A stretch of 64,000 bases of DNA from Sequoia sempervirens (GCA_007258455.2 VDFB02373365.1:225894194-225958193), one strand, 5' to 3'. Positions 22,371 through 33,569 are shown, numbered from the stretch's first letter. The notes: a model not told the origin generated them from the sequence alone. Made by a program: numbers and translations.

Positions 22371-23584
22371 TATAAGCGGTAGAATGGGGAAAACAAGTTA
22401 AACAATGCATCTACGCTTCTAAATAGGATATTGCATCTAAGATTAAGAAATTTAAACTAATTTAAACTACAAATCTACATAAATTTATCCTATTGCTCTC
22501 TAACTCTAAAGATTGCTCTAATCTACTTAGCTCTCAGATTTGTAAGCTAATTAAACTATTGAAATGACAATTAGAGAATGAGAAAATGAACTAATTCTAT
22601 TCCTATGTGATTGAATATGCAAATTCTATTGTAATGGCAGCCATGACTGCAAAGGCTGGATGCTTGATTGCTACTTGATGAATGCTAAATGAATGCTTGA
22701 ATGCTTGATTTCTTGGATGCTTGGATGCTTGGAAAACCTGCAGAGTAAGATTACACAAATTGGGATCCTTTTTCCTGTAGCCAAAGAGTTGTATTTATAG
22801 CTTTCATGGCAGCACATTTGCACAGGGATACGGGATAAGGGGCTGTGATTCAATCTGGAGAATTGAATGGCCTGGGATGAGAAGATGAAGCTGATCATGG
22901 AGGATTGTTCCTCCCCATGAAAACACCAGGCAAGAAGAGAGGGAGGATTGATGGAAGAAGATTGAGAGGACTTCCTGCAAGTTTGTCCCCAAAGCTCTTC
23001 CCGTGAATGGAAGTTGCATTAATTAGATTTTAAAAATCTAATTTTATTGGTGAGTGAATAGTGTAAATGATTTATGCATAAATTAAATATTTTTAGTTTA
23101 TTTAATTTTAGCAAAAGAGGAATAAATAATTTAATAAATCAAACTATAGGATTTGTTTATTAAATTAAAATATTTGGAAAGTGATAATTAAATAAAAGAT
23201 TCTTAGAATATCTTTATTTAATTAAGAAGAAATGTGATGAGGTAATTAAATAACACAAATTATTGAAGCTATGTATTTAATTTAAGATAGAATTAATAGA
23301 TAAAGTATAGAAGAAATATTAATGATAATAATTAAATAAAACAAATTATTTAATTAAGAGAGAAAATAATATAATAATAATGATAATATTTAAATAAAAC
23401 AAAGCATTTAATTTTGTTTATTTAAACAAGAGGAAATAAAGTGATAAAATAGAAGAAATAATAGTGAACTTAATATAAATAAATATTTCTATTTATTTAC
23501 CAAGTAGATGAATTTAGGATTAATTAATCAAATAAATCATATTTAATTAATTAGATTCTCCAGACCATTTTTTAGGTGTCTACA
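22371..23584 (-). mobile_element. G1 5' LTR (1214 bp)
   Basis: Partner of 9534-10672. On the minus strand it begins TGTAGACACCTAAAAA at 23584 and ends CGCTTATA at 22371. The final CA has become TA by a transition, whereas the 3' LTR keeps CGCTTACA. Substitutions and small indels separate the two LTRs, so the insertion is not recent. Confidence 0.92.
22792..22799 (-). promoter_or_regulatory. TATA box in the G1 5' LTR
   Basis: Minus-strand TATAAATA within CTATAAATACAACTC is at the same position as the copy at 9952 in the other LTR. As it lies in the upstream LTR, it would have been the promoter driving the G1 transcript leftward. Confidence 0.7.
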
Positions 23585-23780
23585 CCTTCATTCTGTCATT
23601 AGAGTACATGTTGAAGCAAATCCCACATTGCAACTGCTAGTAAAGGAAAATAATTAAGATCTCTAATAGAGAACAACCAATCCTTATATTAATTTAGTGA
23701 CATTATAATATGGAACCCAGATGTCAAATGCAATTGCAATAGCTTGTCAGAGGTAAAATAATCCACCACTGGTAACTTAC
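23585..23780. other. Possible host intron 3' of the candidate exon
   Basis: No repeat or transposon signature is recognised between the G1 5' LTR and the candidate exon. If the exon is real, this is the beginning of the next intron on the minus strand, into which G1 or a neighbour inserted. Confidence 0.3.
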
Positions 23781-23889
23781 CACCTTTGTGTCTGGTCTAA
23801 CCTCTACAGTTGGCTTTTCCAATTGCCTTACCTCTCTACTCACTTTCTCCTCATCTACAAACCATTCGTCATTCACCTTACTAACACTC
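23781..23889 (-). CDS. Candidate internal exon of an unidentified host gene
   Basis: On the minus strand a 109-base segment is bounded by an acceptor (TATTTTGCAG ahead of 23889, with a branch-like GCTAATC about 35-40 bases upstream) and a strong donor (GTG|GTAAGT after 23781). It is open in one frame for 36 codons. The sequence is acidic and charged, including VNDEWFVDEEKVSREV and EKPTVEVRPDTKV, quite unlike the low-complexity frames around it. I do not recognise the protein and saw no second exon with confidence. It could be a fragment of a host gene with long introns, a gene fragment moved by a transposon, or a chance match. Confidence 0.4.
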
Positions 23890-26049
23890 CTGCAAAATAT
23901 GACACAATTTATCTGTGGATTAGCATGCTACCAAGCATAAGCCATGAGATGGATTAAGACAATAATCATGGGAAACAACTAATCAATCCTACACATAAAT
24001 AAACATGAGACTAAGAATGGAAGATGGATGGAAACTGGACAAGACAATCATATAGAGAAGGAAATGAGAATTCCCATGTAACACAATGAAAAAAAATCAT
24101 TAAGAGATTTCAAGAAAGAATAAAGCAAATATAACAATAATGACATGAAAAACATTCACTCCTCAAGACCTCATTGGTTCTAAATATCAACCTTGAAATT
24201 GCAAGCTAGTATACATATCACAAATGGTATCAAATTGTTATATTCCTACAAAGACCATATTCAGCAACAAGCCAATCATTACAATAGTCATGTTCTAAGG
24301 AAATATCTTGTTAGAGTATACATATTTATAAGGTTGTATAGCACTCTTATTGTTCTATTTCTAAGACAATATATAGAGGGAAAATAGTTGCAAATGATCA
24401 CTGCTATATCAAAGCATACGAGTGTCAGAGGATCATAGAAAAATAAAGGAGATAATAGCAGTTGTTATGAATGCCATGTGACCGAATATCATGCACAAAG
24501 AAGATGTTAAAGACCATGGAACATAGTGAAAAGGGGTCAAAGTCAATGAGATTCATTGAATGTCAAAGAGAATTATCATTATATCAGTGAAAGTAGAAGA
24601 TTGTAACAACAATGAAGCAATGGAAAGCAAGAACAGTGATATGCAACATCAGGATCACTGTCATAAAGGATGAAGATCAACTTACCATGTAATAGTAACA
24701 CAATGGAGGGTCCAAAAATAGTGGCATTTATGTCACAAAGGGATAATGGTTGTTGAAGCCTAATAATAGTGATTTTCAATGAACACCTTGGACAATTAAT
24801 AGGAGTTCTTTTCTAGTTTCTAGACTAAGTATTGTAACTCAATTTTTTCAGAAGAACAGGCATTTGTAAAACTTGATTCAGGAAGAAACAATATCATTCT
24901 CAGAATTGTACTTGTTTTGTACCTTTATCAATATAAGTTATATTTTACCTTAAAAAAAATAAAAACATATTTGAAATAATTCCTTGAATTGAGAATACAC
25001 TGCTTCCACCCAAAATACAAAAAAAGCAAATTGACAAGGTTTTCTAAAACTACAACTGCAAGTTGGAAATGTTATATATTCTGCATTCCTACAAGCATGT
25101 GTAGTATAATCTATACAAACTGAATTTTTTTCGGTTTGAAACTAACAAGTTCCCATGGATTATCATACTTGTCATGCTTTTCCTCTATTGTAGATATGTT
25201 AATTCCCTACTCTTTTGAGCACTGCAGGGTCTCTAGAATTGATATGTGTCAGTTGTTCGTTGCCATTAGGTATCATAACATACTTAGCTCTTAAATGTTG
25301 GGTTGGATATGTATTTGGGTACATACTAAATACCAACTTGTTCGGTACATTTGATCTCAGTGGCTTCATAAATGAAAATGACACAACAGATGCCGACAAA
25401 GATGAGAAAACCTTGATAGTTACCAAGGTTATATGTACTCAAGTTTAGGTATAGGAATTTGGGTGGGAGTCACAAAAATTTGGAGAAACTAGGAGCCTCA
25501 TGAAAATGCCATTTTTCTTTAAAGATATGTAACAGACCTTATTTGAAATGTGTTGCTGCCTGTAGTCATGAAATTTTATAAATTGAAACAAAATTTATAG
25601 GAAATTGGGAGATTTTATAAGAATAAGAAAGAGAAAGGAATACCAGTGACTGTCATTAACAAAGTGGAGACAATGAATAATGAAATTATACTCTGCTATG
25701 AATAAGCATGTCATGGTTTGAGATGTGTTTGTTATGGACTATCCTTGAAAATTACGGCCAAGATCCTAATACTGAGCACATTTAGGTTTTAACATTAAGG
25801 CATCCTTTACCTACAGATTTTGTTGATTTCCCCACCGCTATTGGTTTTGGATCCTCCAAACTCTTCTTTGGACTATTAGTTTTTACTTTTCACTTCTCTA
25901 ATTTGGTGAGCTGCCTCTAAAAATAAGGTTTCAAATGAGGGTTTTAGGAATCCTTGAGAACAATGGGTTTCCCAACCCATTCAACATTCAATGTGTTTAT
26001 TAAAATGAAAATTATGGCTAAGATTTTCCCTACCACTATACCGCCATTA
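23890..26049. other. Non-repetitive-looking intergenic or intronic DNA
   Basis: This is the least transposon-like part of the window. A plus-strand open stretch at 25215-25448 (77 codons, protein-like segment FGTFDLSGFINENDTTDADK) is unassigned and may be chance. The sequence up to about 24965 ends in 'tattttaccttaaaaaaaataaaaa', resembling the poly(A) end of a retroposon, but no body domain or target duplication was found. Confidence 0.35.
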
Positions 26050-26225
26050 GGGTAAAAAATTAAATAAATAGATATTATTAAATATATTATATAATATTAT
26101 ATAATATTAAATATATATTATATTATAATATTATATTATTATATAATATTAAATACATTATAATATAAATATAATATTATGATATTAATAATATATTATT
26201 ATTGTATTATATTATAATACCACCA
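26050..26225. repeat. AT-only low-complexity tract (ATATTA/TAATAT)
   Basis: About 175 bases are almost wholly A and T with many TATAATATTA and AATATATT self-complementary strings. There is no coding potential. It is a possible DNA-unwinding or recombination-prone segment, but nothing specific is shown. Confidence 0.85.
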
Positions 26226-26559
26226 CTCCCTCAATTCAATTTTTTTTTTGTTAATTATCCACTTTAATTGAGAATTTAGTCATCTTTATCAAACTGGCTT
26301 CAAATCATAGTTAAAAACATTAATGATTCATTAATATAATGAGTAATCAAAGTTAAAGAATGTAAATGTTATTTTTTTTTATAAAATATGTGAAGGCCTT
26401 AAGATTGTTTGGCAATGCCTTTCACGCAATAGATATTTTTGGTGATCCAAGCAACCTAGGCGCCCCAATGGCCCACTTAGGTAGGGGTCTCATGAGGGGG
26501 GCTTAAGCTCTATGGATTATAATCAAATTCGAAAGAAAAAAGAATAGAGGAGAAATAAT

Positions 26560-26840
26560 CATTTATTTAGTTTTTAATTTAGTTATATATTTAGTCATTT
26601 ATTTAGTTAGTTTTATTTGACTGATATTAGTAATTTATTTAGTCATTTTTATTTATCTGATATTAGTCATTTATTTAGTCATTTAGTTGTGATTTTACCC
26701 AATGACCAAATTAGTCATTTATTTGCATGATTCTACTAGTGTTAGTCACTTGAATAAAAATTTTAGTCACATGACTAAAAATTTTAGTCATATAGTCATT
26801 TTTTTGCCAAATTGTACTAGTGTATATATATATATACTAA
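26560..26840. repeat. Degenerate TTTAGTCATTTATT repeat ending in (TA)n
   Basis: More than ten variants of TTTAGTCATTTATTTAG and ATTTTAGTCACATGACTAAA occur here, several palindromic (AGTCACATGACT). The tract ends at a (TA)7 run near 26823-26836, immediately left of the G2-family LTR fragment. Confidence 0.7.
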
Positions 26841-26849
26841 AAAGAAGTG

Positions 26850-27165
26850 GCAGTTAGCATGTGAGGCCATTTTAAATAATTAATTTTATTTAAAATGAGG
26901 GAAATGTTAAATAAGGCAATTAAATAATTAAAGATAATTATTTAATTTAGAGAATGGGCCCAATAATTAAATAAATTAATAAATATATTTAATTATAAGA
27001 AGAGTTAAGAATTAGTGACATATTAAATAAACAAATAAGATATATTTATTTAATAATTAGGAAGACATAATGAATAAAGATAATTAAATAAATTAAGAAA
27101 TTTATTTAATTATAGAAAGACTTTAGACAATTAGTGGCGTATTGAATAAATAAATAAAGTGCACT
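26850..27165 (-). mobile_element. Fragment of a G2-family LTR
   Basis: The blocks 'caattaaataattaaagataattatttaattta' and 'ttagtgacatattaaataaa' match the minus-oriented solo LTR at 51200-51440 in the same order. Both termini are missing. The fragment is joined directly to copia-C gag sequence at about 27165, so an older rearrangement or truncation happened there. Confidence 0.7.
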
Positions 27166-27932
27166 AGCTAGGAAACATATGATCCTAAGAAATACACTAA
27201 AGAAGAGCTATTTGGCACCTTGATTGCATTTGAGATGAGAAAGTTTGGAAATAAAAAGGAAAAGACAAAAACAACATTTAAAGCAACAAATATTGAAGAT
27301 GATATGGATAGTGATGGTTCAAATGAATTGGAAGGGAAGCAAACTTTACAAGGAAGTTGAAGAAAGGTACTGGTAAATATAAAGATATGTTGCCCTTTAA
27401 ATGTTTGAGTTGTGGTAATATTTGTCATTATGCTTCAAGATGTCCAAATATAACTATACATAAGAAGAATAGAGATAATAAAGATAAAAAGGATAAGATA
27501 TACAAAAAGTTGTACTATGTTAGAGAAGAAGCTGGAATCTCTGATGATGAATCTAATTATGAGAATGATGATAGTGAATGCTTGTTCTTAGCTTTGGAGA
27601 GTAAATATGTGTCTTCTAACTCTAGAAAATGTGCAAGAAAAAGTGATTCGGAGAACAAGAAGGATGAGATGGAAGGTAATTTGGTCACTGCATTTCATGC
27701 TAGAAAGGATGAAAACTATTGGGTGATTGATAGTGGATGTTCTAATCACATGACTGGAGATAAAAGTAAGTTTACTAAACTTGAAATTTATGATGGTGGT
27801 TTGTTCATATTTGGTGATGGTTTAGGAGAAAAGATTGTTGGAAAAGGTACAATTAGTTTTGATGGAATACGCAACACTGATGATGTATATTATGTAAAGG
27901 GTTTAAGGAATAACATTTTGAGTGTCGGTTAG
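27166..27932 (+). pseudogene. Copia-C gag C-terminus and protease
   Basis: The piece begins in the UBN2-type Gag tail (KKYTKEELFGTLIAFEMRKF). After one frameshift near 27357 it continues as a 191-codon frame with a CCHC knuckle at 27402-27443 (CLSCGNICHYASRC). The protease active site VIDSGCSNHMTGD has D-S-G at 27729-27737. YVKGLRNNILSVG is the usual copia hinge towards integrase. The protease core is intact, better kept than in copia-A. The knuckle binds RNA and the protease cleaves the polyprotein. Confidence 0.93.
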
Positions 27933-28910
27933 ATGTGTAGAAAAGGTTTTAAACTTGTGTTTCAAGACAATAACTATGAGATTAGAAAAGGATTTAGAGC
28001 TATAGTTGTTGTAGGAAGGATAACTCAAGGAAACATCTATTAGCTTAAGGGTGTTGATGGTTAGTTCCTTGTATCTCAGGTTAATGGAAGTTGGTTGTGG
28101 CATTGAAGAATGGGACATGAAAAATTTGATAATCTGGTTAAGATAAATTCAAGAGATGTTGTTAGAGGTCTACCTAAAATTATAAAGCTTGCTAATACAA
28201 TTTGCAGAAGTTGTTAGTTATAGAAACAAACAAGATGCATTTTCAAAGGAAAAGAGCAAACTACTACTAGAATGTTGGAATTAATTCATACAGACCTCTA
28301 TGGCCCTACTAGAACAAGAAGCATAAATGGTGATAGGTATTTCATTCTCCTTATTGATGATTATTCTTGAATGACATGGGTTTATTTTCTTAAAGAAAAT
28401 ATTTAGGCTATGGATAGGTTTAAAGTATTCAAAGATAGAGTGGAAAATGAAGTGAATCTAAGAATCAAATGTTTGAGATATGATAGAGGTGGAGAATTCA
28501 CTTCTAGTGAGTTTAATGCATTTTGTGAAGAGCATGGCATAAAGAGACACTTTTCTGCTCCAAGAACCCCGTAGTAGAATGAAGTGGTTGAGAGAAAGAA
28601 CCGAATTGTACAGGAAGTTGCAAGAACCATGATGAAAGAAGAAAATGTACCTAATGTGTACTAGAGAGAGGTAATACACACTACTATTTATTTTCTTAAC
28701 AGATTTTAGATCAAAGGAAACAACACAAAAACTCCTTATGAGTTTTAGACTGGTAAGGATCCTATTGTGAAATACTTTAAGCTGTTTGGAAGCAGATGTT
28801 ACATTAAAAGAGATGATGAAAATATTGGGAAGTTTGATGCCATATGTGATGAAGAGATTTTCCTTGGATATTCAACTACCAACTAAGAACATAGATGCTT
28901 TAATAAATAT
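27933..28910 (+). pseudogene. Copia-C integrase
   Basis: The GAG-pre-integrase zinc domain (RMGHEKFDNLVK-like, ICRSC) at about 28100-28215 is followed by the DDE core: ELIHTDLYGPTRT (first Asp), CLRYDRGGEFTSSEF (second Asp) and NEVVERKNRIVQE (catalytic Glu). The copia end segment (KLFGSRCYIKRDDENIGKFD, EEIFLGYST) follows. TAG codons replace expected Gln or Trp codons in at least six places (for example after YYS, after the NI of LKENI, and after RTP). The motif set is complete but the frame is dead. Confidence 0.9.
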
Positions 28911-29137
28911 TGAGGAAGATTGATGAGAGTGCTAATGTGAAAGTTGATGAGGACATGCATAGAATCATTGAGATAAGTGAAGTTGAACCTAATGATCCTC
29001 TTTGTGGACAAATACTTGAAGAGAATAGGGAGGAAGAAGAAGAAGAAGAAGAAACTCTAGAATATGTTGTTAAGAATCCTAAGTATGTCTAGAAGAATCA
29101 TCCGGAAGAAAAAATAATTGGAGATAAGAGTGAAGGT
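28910..29137 (+). pseudogene. Copia-C linker between integrase and RT
   Basis: An acidic, low-complexity linker with a run of Glu (GAA/GAG microsatellite at about 29030-29050) between integrase and RT, as is normal in copia polyproteins. One TAG interrupts it near 29090. No domain is recognised. Confidence 0.7.
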
Positions 29138-29311
29138 GTGAAGACAAGAAGTAAAGTAGCGATTGAAGTTAATATGTGCTTACTTTCTAAAATAGAACCT
29201 AAGTTTGTATGTGAAGAATGTGAAGATGAAAGTTTGGCTAGAGCTATGAAAGAAGAGTTCCAGCAAATAGAGAAGAATCAGACATGGGAATTGGTTCCTA
29301 GACTTGTGAAT

Positions 29312-29329
29312 AAGAATGCAATTGGTTCA
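29312..29329. repeat. Target-site duplication, left copy (SINE)
   Basis: AAGAATGCAATTGGTTCA, 18 bases, identical to 29476-29493. Both copies encode the same RT segment (NAIGS). Confidence 0.95.
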
Positions 29330-29475
29330 GCTGGTATTGGCATGGTGTGATGGTTTATAGGTGGCATTGTTATTCTTGCCACCAAGGTTCAAACCCCGTT
29401 GGGGTGGTATTTTTGAATGGTTGTATCTAGTTCATAGCTCCAGTCAAAAGCATTTACCCCTCAAATAAAAAGAAG
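29330..29475 (+). mobile_element. tRNA-derived SINE (146 bp) inside copia-C RT
   Basis: A short retroposon with an RNA polymerase III promoter. An A-box-like TGGTGTGATGG lies at 29343-29353 and a B box GGTTCAAACCCC at 29386-29397, about 33 bases apart as in tRNA genes. The 3' end is A-rich (aaataaaaagaag). It is bounded by a perfect 18-bp target duplication and disrupts the RT frame exactly between two copies of the same codons. It carries no protein. Movement would have depended on LINE enzymes supplied elsewhere. The family was not identified. Confidence 0.93.
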
Positions 29476-29493
29476 AAGAATGCAATTGGTTCA
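29476..29493. repeat. Target-site duplication, right copy (SINE)
   Basis: Second copy of the 18-base duplication, overlapping the A-rich SINE tail by a few ambiguous A/G bases. RT coding resumes here. Confidence 0.95.
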
Positions 29494-31184
29494 AAGTGGG
29501 TGTTTAGGAATAAATTGAATGAAAATGGTGAAGTTATAAGAAAAAAAGAATGACTTGTATGCAAGGGATACTCACAAGTTGAAGGAATAGACTTTGAAGA
29601 GACATTTTCCCTGGTGGCAAGAATGGAAGCTATTAGGATGTTTTTGGAATATTTTTCCCACAAGTATTTCAAAGTATATCAGATGGATGTCAAGTCTACA
29701 TTTCTGAATGGTGAATTGGAAGAAGTATGCATGGAACAACCTGAACAATTTTAGCAATCAGACAAACCAGATATGGTTTTTAAATTAAAGAATGCATTGT
29801 ATGTACCGAAACAAGTTCCCAAAGCATGGTATGGAAGATTCAATAGATACTTGACACAACAAGGATTCAACAAAGGCTTTGCTAACAACAATCTCTACTT
29901 CAAAGTGCAAGGTAACAAAATGTTGATAGTAGTAGTATATGTTGATGATATCACCTCTAGGGGAAATGAAAGTTGTGTAAGAGATTTGCAGAGGAAATGC
30001 AAAAATAATTTGAAATGTCCATGATTAGTGAGTTGAATTTCTTTCTTGTTCTTCAAGTAAATCAAACTAATAAAGGGATATTCATTTCACAATAAAAGTA
30101 TGCAAAAGTTTTGTTGAAGAAGTTTGGAATGGATGACTCCAAATTGGTTAGTACTCCTATAGTGACCAGATGTAAGTTGAGTAAAGATGATGAATCTGCT
30201 AAAGTTGATCGGGGAAAGTATAGATCTATGATTGGTGGATTGTTGTATCTTACTGCTACCAGACCGGATATTATACATGTAGTATGTTTAGTTGCCAGAT
30301 TTCAAGTAGATCTTAAAGAGGCACATGTTACAACTATAAAGAGGATAGTAAGATATCTTAAAGGTACACTAGATTATGGCTTATGGTATCCTTTGGATGT
30401 TGATTTCACTTTGAGTGCCTATATCGATGCATATTGGGATGGTTGTGTGGATGACTGGAAGAGTACCAATGGAGGTGATTTCTTTCTTGGCAGAAGATTG
30501 GTTTCTTGGTTGAGTAAGAAATAAGACTCAGTTTCTTTATCCATTGTAGAAGTAGAGTATATTGTTACAACATCCTACTACACACAGGTTTTGTGGATGA
30601 AGAAAACTCTAAAAGATATTAGAGTGGTATGTGATGATCCTATTCCTATTTTCTGTGACAATACAAGTGCTATAAAAATTTCAAAGAATTCGGTAATGCA
30701 TTCAAGAACATAACATATATCTATCAGATATAATTTCCTAAGAGAGAAGGTGTTGGAGAATAAAGTTAGGCTGGAGTATGTGTTAACAAAGGAACAAATT
30801 GTAGATATATTCACTAAGGCTCTTCTAAAGGATATGTTTTTATTATCTTAGGGAGAGGTTGGGGGTTATTGGCCCTCCAAACTAGGTGCATATGGAGGTG
30901 CATCAGTCTAGTAGATTCACAACTTCTTCATTTATTTAGACTAATGAACTCCACAGGGGGAGTAGAAAGTTTTCATTATTGCAGTATGAGTTGAATGGGT
31001 GCACTCCTAAGGGGGATTGATTATAGCTTTTGATCTTTTCCATTGATGTCAAAGGGGGAGAGAGATTCATTTGAAAAATTGTAAAATAGAAAGTGAAAAG
31101 GTGTTATCCTAGAATATTGTGCAGGTTATTTAAAACATAATGTAGTCTTTGATGGTTTTTCACATAATGTGTTGCCATCAATGA

Positions 31185-31200
31185 CAAAGGGGGAGATTTT
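31185..31200 (+). other. Polypurine tract (copia-C)
   Basis: CAAAGGGGGAGATTTT immediately precedes the LTR start TGCAAGTATG. A second, similar 'caaagggggagaga' lies at about 31050-31065 and may be a secondary tract. Confidence 0.85.
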
Positions 31201-31960
31201 TGCAAGTATGAGCAAGTTTGGTGGTGTTGTCATTAATGTTTTCATTGATGTCAACATAGTTTAGTATGTTACAAATTGTGCATTTATAGCTGAGATATGG
31301 TTCAAATGTTGTGAGTACATGGAGCTATCCTTATGATGTTGTAAATGTGCTGAAATGATGGGTTACCAAGTTCTTTTGAGAAAATTAATAGAGTGAAGTC
31401 AAAGTTATGTATTTGTTAAGAACACGATCTGCTATGTGCTCCACCTTTATCCTATGTTGATCCTATGCTCATGTGGATCTGAAGGTTTTTTGTTGGTGAT
31501 ACCTCCTGATTTGTGGCTGTTGGTTTGATAAAAGGTGAAAGTTGTGTTCACCAGTGTGTGAACTATTTTGGCAGAGTTGGTTATCTTTGGACTAGGAGAA
31601 ATTTTTTTTTTCCACAATCCTTAGTTGTTATGTTTTAGGTCTTGTGGATTTGGAATATGTCTAGTAATAAGTTCTCTAGGTTATGGCAGAAATGTTTGAG
31701 TTTTGGTGCTCTGGAAGATAAGCTTCAGAGTTGTTGTGTGGGATTGCATAGTCTGAATGGACAGTTGGAAAGAGTTATATGTTCAAAGGTTGTTACACCT
31801 ACTTTTTATGTATCTGGAAGTATCTAAGATGTGTTCTCTTGCATAATGAAGCATGTTACTTCATTTTCGTGCTATCTTCTTGTTGGAAAGCATGTACTTC
31901 AATGTTTTGTGTTTTCATTAGGTTTGGCCGACCTAGTGTTTACACTTCATATAAAGAATT
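31201..31960 (+). mobile_element. Copia-C 3' LTR, right end unclear
   Basis: Starts TGCAAGTATGAGC after the polypurine tract. It has internal similarity to the copia-A LTR in the 'cattgatgtcaac', 'ttcttttgagaaaatta' and 'cttgtggatttgg' blocks. The C-rich 3' end typical of this LTR type is not present before other sequence begins, so it is truncated at about 31960. Confidence 0.7.
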
Positions 31961-32254
31961 TAAAATTTAATTAAGGAAGCATATGGTTGATTCAATATGT
32001 TGCTTTTGGTTTTCATTAAGTGTTTAATTGGTCCACTCTCATTCCTTTCCATTGCAGGAATGTTGAGTTGCCAACCTAGATTGAATTTATGAAATGAAGT
32101 GTATGTGACTGACCTTAGAGAAAGTTTCTAAGGTTGAAGATGGTATAAATGCAAGTCAAGTTGCAAAGGATTAAAAACATAGAAAGTAATGAAGTAAGCC
32201 AAAATTTATGAGAAAAGATGTGCAAAAATAAGTTAAGGCAGCAATAATTCATTG
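31961..32254. other. Unassigned spacer
   Basis: Nothing is recognised between the truncated copia-C LTR and the presumed G3 LTR. Confidence 0.4.
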
Positions 32255-33566
32255 TGTTAGATTCCTGAAAGTAGTGATCTAAAGGTTTTTGCAATCTTTT
32301 GATCAAGCTTGTGGATGTGTGTAAGTTGTTGTTGGCCTCCTATAATGATTTTAATAACTAAGCCTTTACAACCATGGCTCAAAGATTGGGCATCTAACCT
32401 AAATAGCTATCTCAATCATCATGAATGTGCATTTAACTTGTCAACCTAGGGATGTGAACTTGAAATAGGTTGGCACATTATGTGCACTAGGAACTCAAAG
32501 TAGCCATTGCATTCTACAACTAAGAAACACAATATTGAAAGTAAATTGCTTGAAAGGGAAATAGAAAATTGTTGAATATCAATCAAAGACTATGCTAAGG
32601 TGAAATGCATAACAAAAATAAATATATGAGCAATGAACATGACACTACTCTATCTACTTTGGCTATAGGAATAGTCACATAATGGAATTCTAGTGGCTGC
32701 AAGAATAGTCAATGCCAAATTTCTAACTAAGTACTAAACAATAAGTAATACTAAACTAATGCTAAACTAATAAGACAAATTACTCACCAAGTGGCCCCCC
32801 TTGGACAAGTATCCACTAAACTAATAAAAACTCAAGTGCTTGAACTCAAAACTTTGTTTTATTCACTATAAATCATGCAAACAAGAGAGTAATGTATTTG
32901 TATCACTGGAACTAGAGAATGAGAGTACAATATCAAATCGTACAACTTTGAAGAAGGAGAATCAAATCATTATTTATACTACAACTAAATAAGGCAGTCA
33001 ACTCCATGACTGGGAGGATGCCATCTAGGGAAAATAGGGAAAAGTGGAGCGATGATGGTTACACATGCATGGAATCGGGTCAGACATGCAAGTCCAGACA
33101 CAGATCCAACACAATAGTAACACCCATGCATGCTCAATCATTAAGGTCCACCACAAGGTGGTTATGTTTAGTTGCATGAAGAATATTTTTTTGTCGGCTT
33201 CCTTTGACTTGGAGCAATTCCTTAGTTGGACGTTATGGTGCATGCCTAGCTGGCAGTGTCTTCCTCAACTTGGCATATTAAATTTGCATGGAAAGGTTAG
33301 TACACATAATAACTACACATCTATAACCACTTGAAGAATCATTCATTAATCACATGCAAAATCAATATAGTTAACCCACATAATATGCCAAATATGATTA
33401 AAGCTTTCAGAGATAGGATAATGTCAAATTTCAATGGCTTGAGGGGAACATTTTGCAAATACCGACATTTAATCATGAAAGTTCATGACACCAGCCAGTA
33501 AATAGACTATAGATTTGATCCAAAACTAAACCAAACACTAGGTTCATCACTTGCTCCAACCTAACA
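32255..33566 (-). mobile_element. Probable G3 3' LTR
   Basis: On the minus strand the sequence after the G3 extra ORF reads GGACTAGCAAAA then TGTTAGGTTGG (start at 33566). 1.3 kb further it reaches GGAATCTAACA (end at 32255), giving a TGTTAG/CTAACA end pair. A minus-strand TATAAATA at 32971-32978 fits an LTR promoter. No partner LTR is in the window because G3 is interrupted at 37520, so the limits rest on end motifs and position. Confidence 0.45.
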
Positions 33567-33569
33567 TTT

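Larger units (their letters stand above)
9534..23584 (-). mobile_element. Gypsy element G1, Tat-type, about 14 kb
   Basis: A Ty3/gypsy LTR retrotransposon on the minus strand. Reading 5' to 3' (right to left): 5' LTR 22371-23584, primer site, 2.2-kb leader with minisatellites, gag, CHHC zinc finger, aspartic protease, acidic linker with G-patch-like motif, reverse transcriptase, RNase H, archaeal-type RNase H, integrase, a 2.3-kb 3' non-coding region, polypurine tract, and 3' LTR 9534-10672. The dual RNase H arrangement is the mark of the plant Tat lineage. All coding segments carry stops or frameshifts. The 5-bp flanks (GCTAT left, CCTTC right) do not match, so a target duplication is not seen. 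Confidence 0.93.
29138..30850 (+). pseudogene. Copia-C reverse transcriptase and RNase H, split by a SINE
   Basis: RT begins at EEFQQIEKNQTWELVPR, is broken by the SINE at 29330-29475, and resumes at GSKWVFRNKLNENGEVI. Catalytic Asp lies in [16 protein letters not shown] and YVDD at 29938-29949. ALYVPKQVPKAWYGRF is the usual ALYGLKQAPRAWY block with changes. RNase H follows: YRSMIGGLLYLTATRPDI, YIDAYWDGCVDDWKSTNG, then CDNTSAIKISKN near 30660. At least two further frameshifts and several stops occur. The enzyme would make cDNA from the element RNA. Confidence 0.93.
27166..31960 (+). mobile_element. Copia-C, 5'-truncated copia element
   Basis: A Ty1/copia element in the usual order Gag-zinc knuckle, protease, integrase, RT, RNase H, polypurine tract and 3' LTR. 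The 5' LTR, primer site and gag N-terminus are missing. It is the same family as copia-A, with similar zinc knuckle, acidic DSECLF segment and LTR opening. It has many TAG stops and a SINE insertion in RT. It cannot transpose. Confidence 0.93.

Noticed and set aside
24400..24965. Possible LINE 3' end with poly(A)
   Set aside because: Only an A-rich end is visible; no RT or endonuclease motif and no target duplication could be paired.
25215..25448. 77-codon open frame in the non-repetitive stretch
   Set aside because: Part looks protein-like, but it has no homology I recognise, no splice signals at good positions and an overlapping minus-strand frame of equal length.
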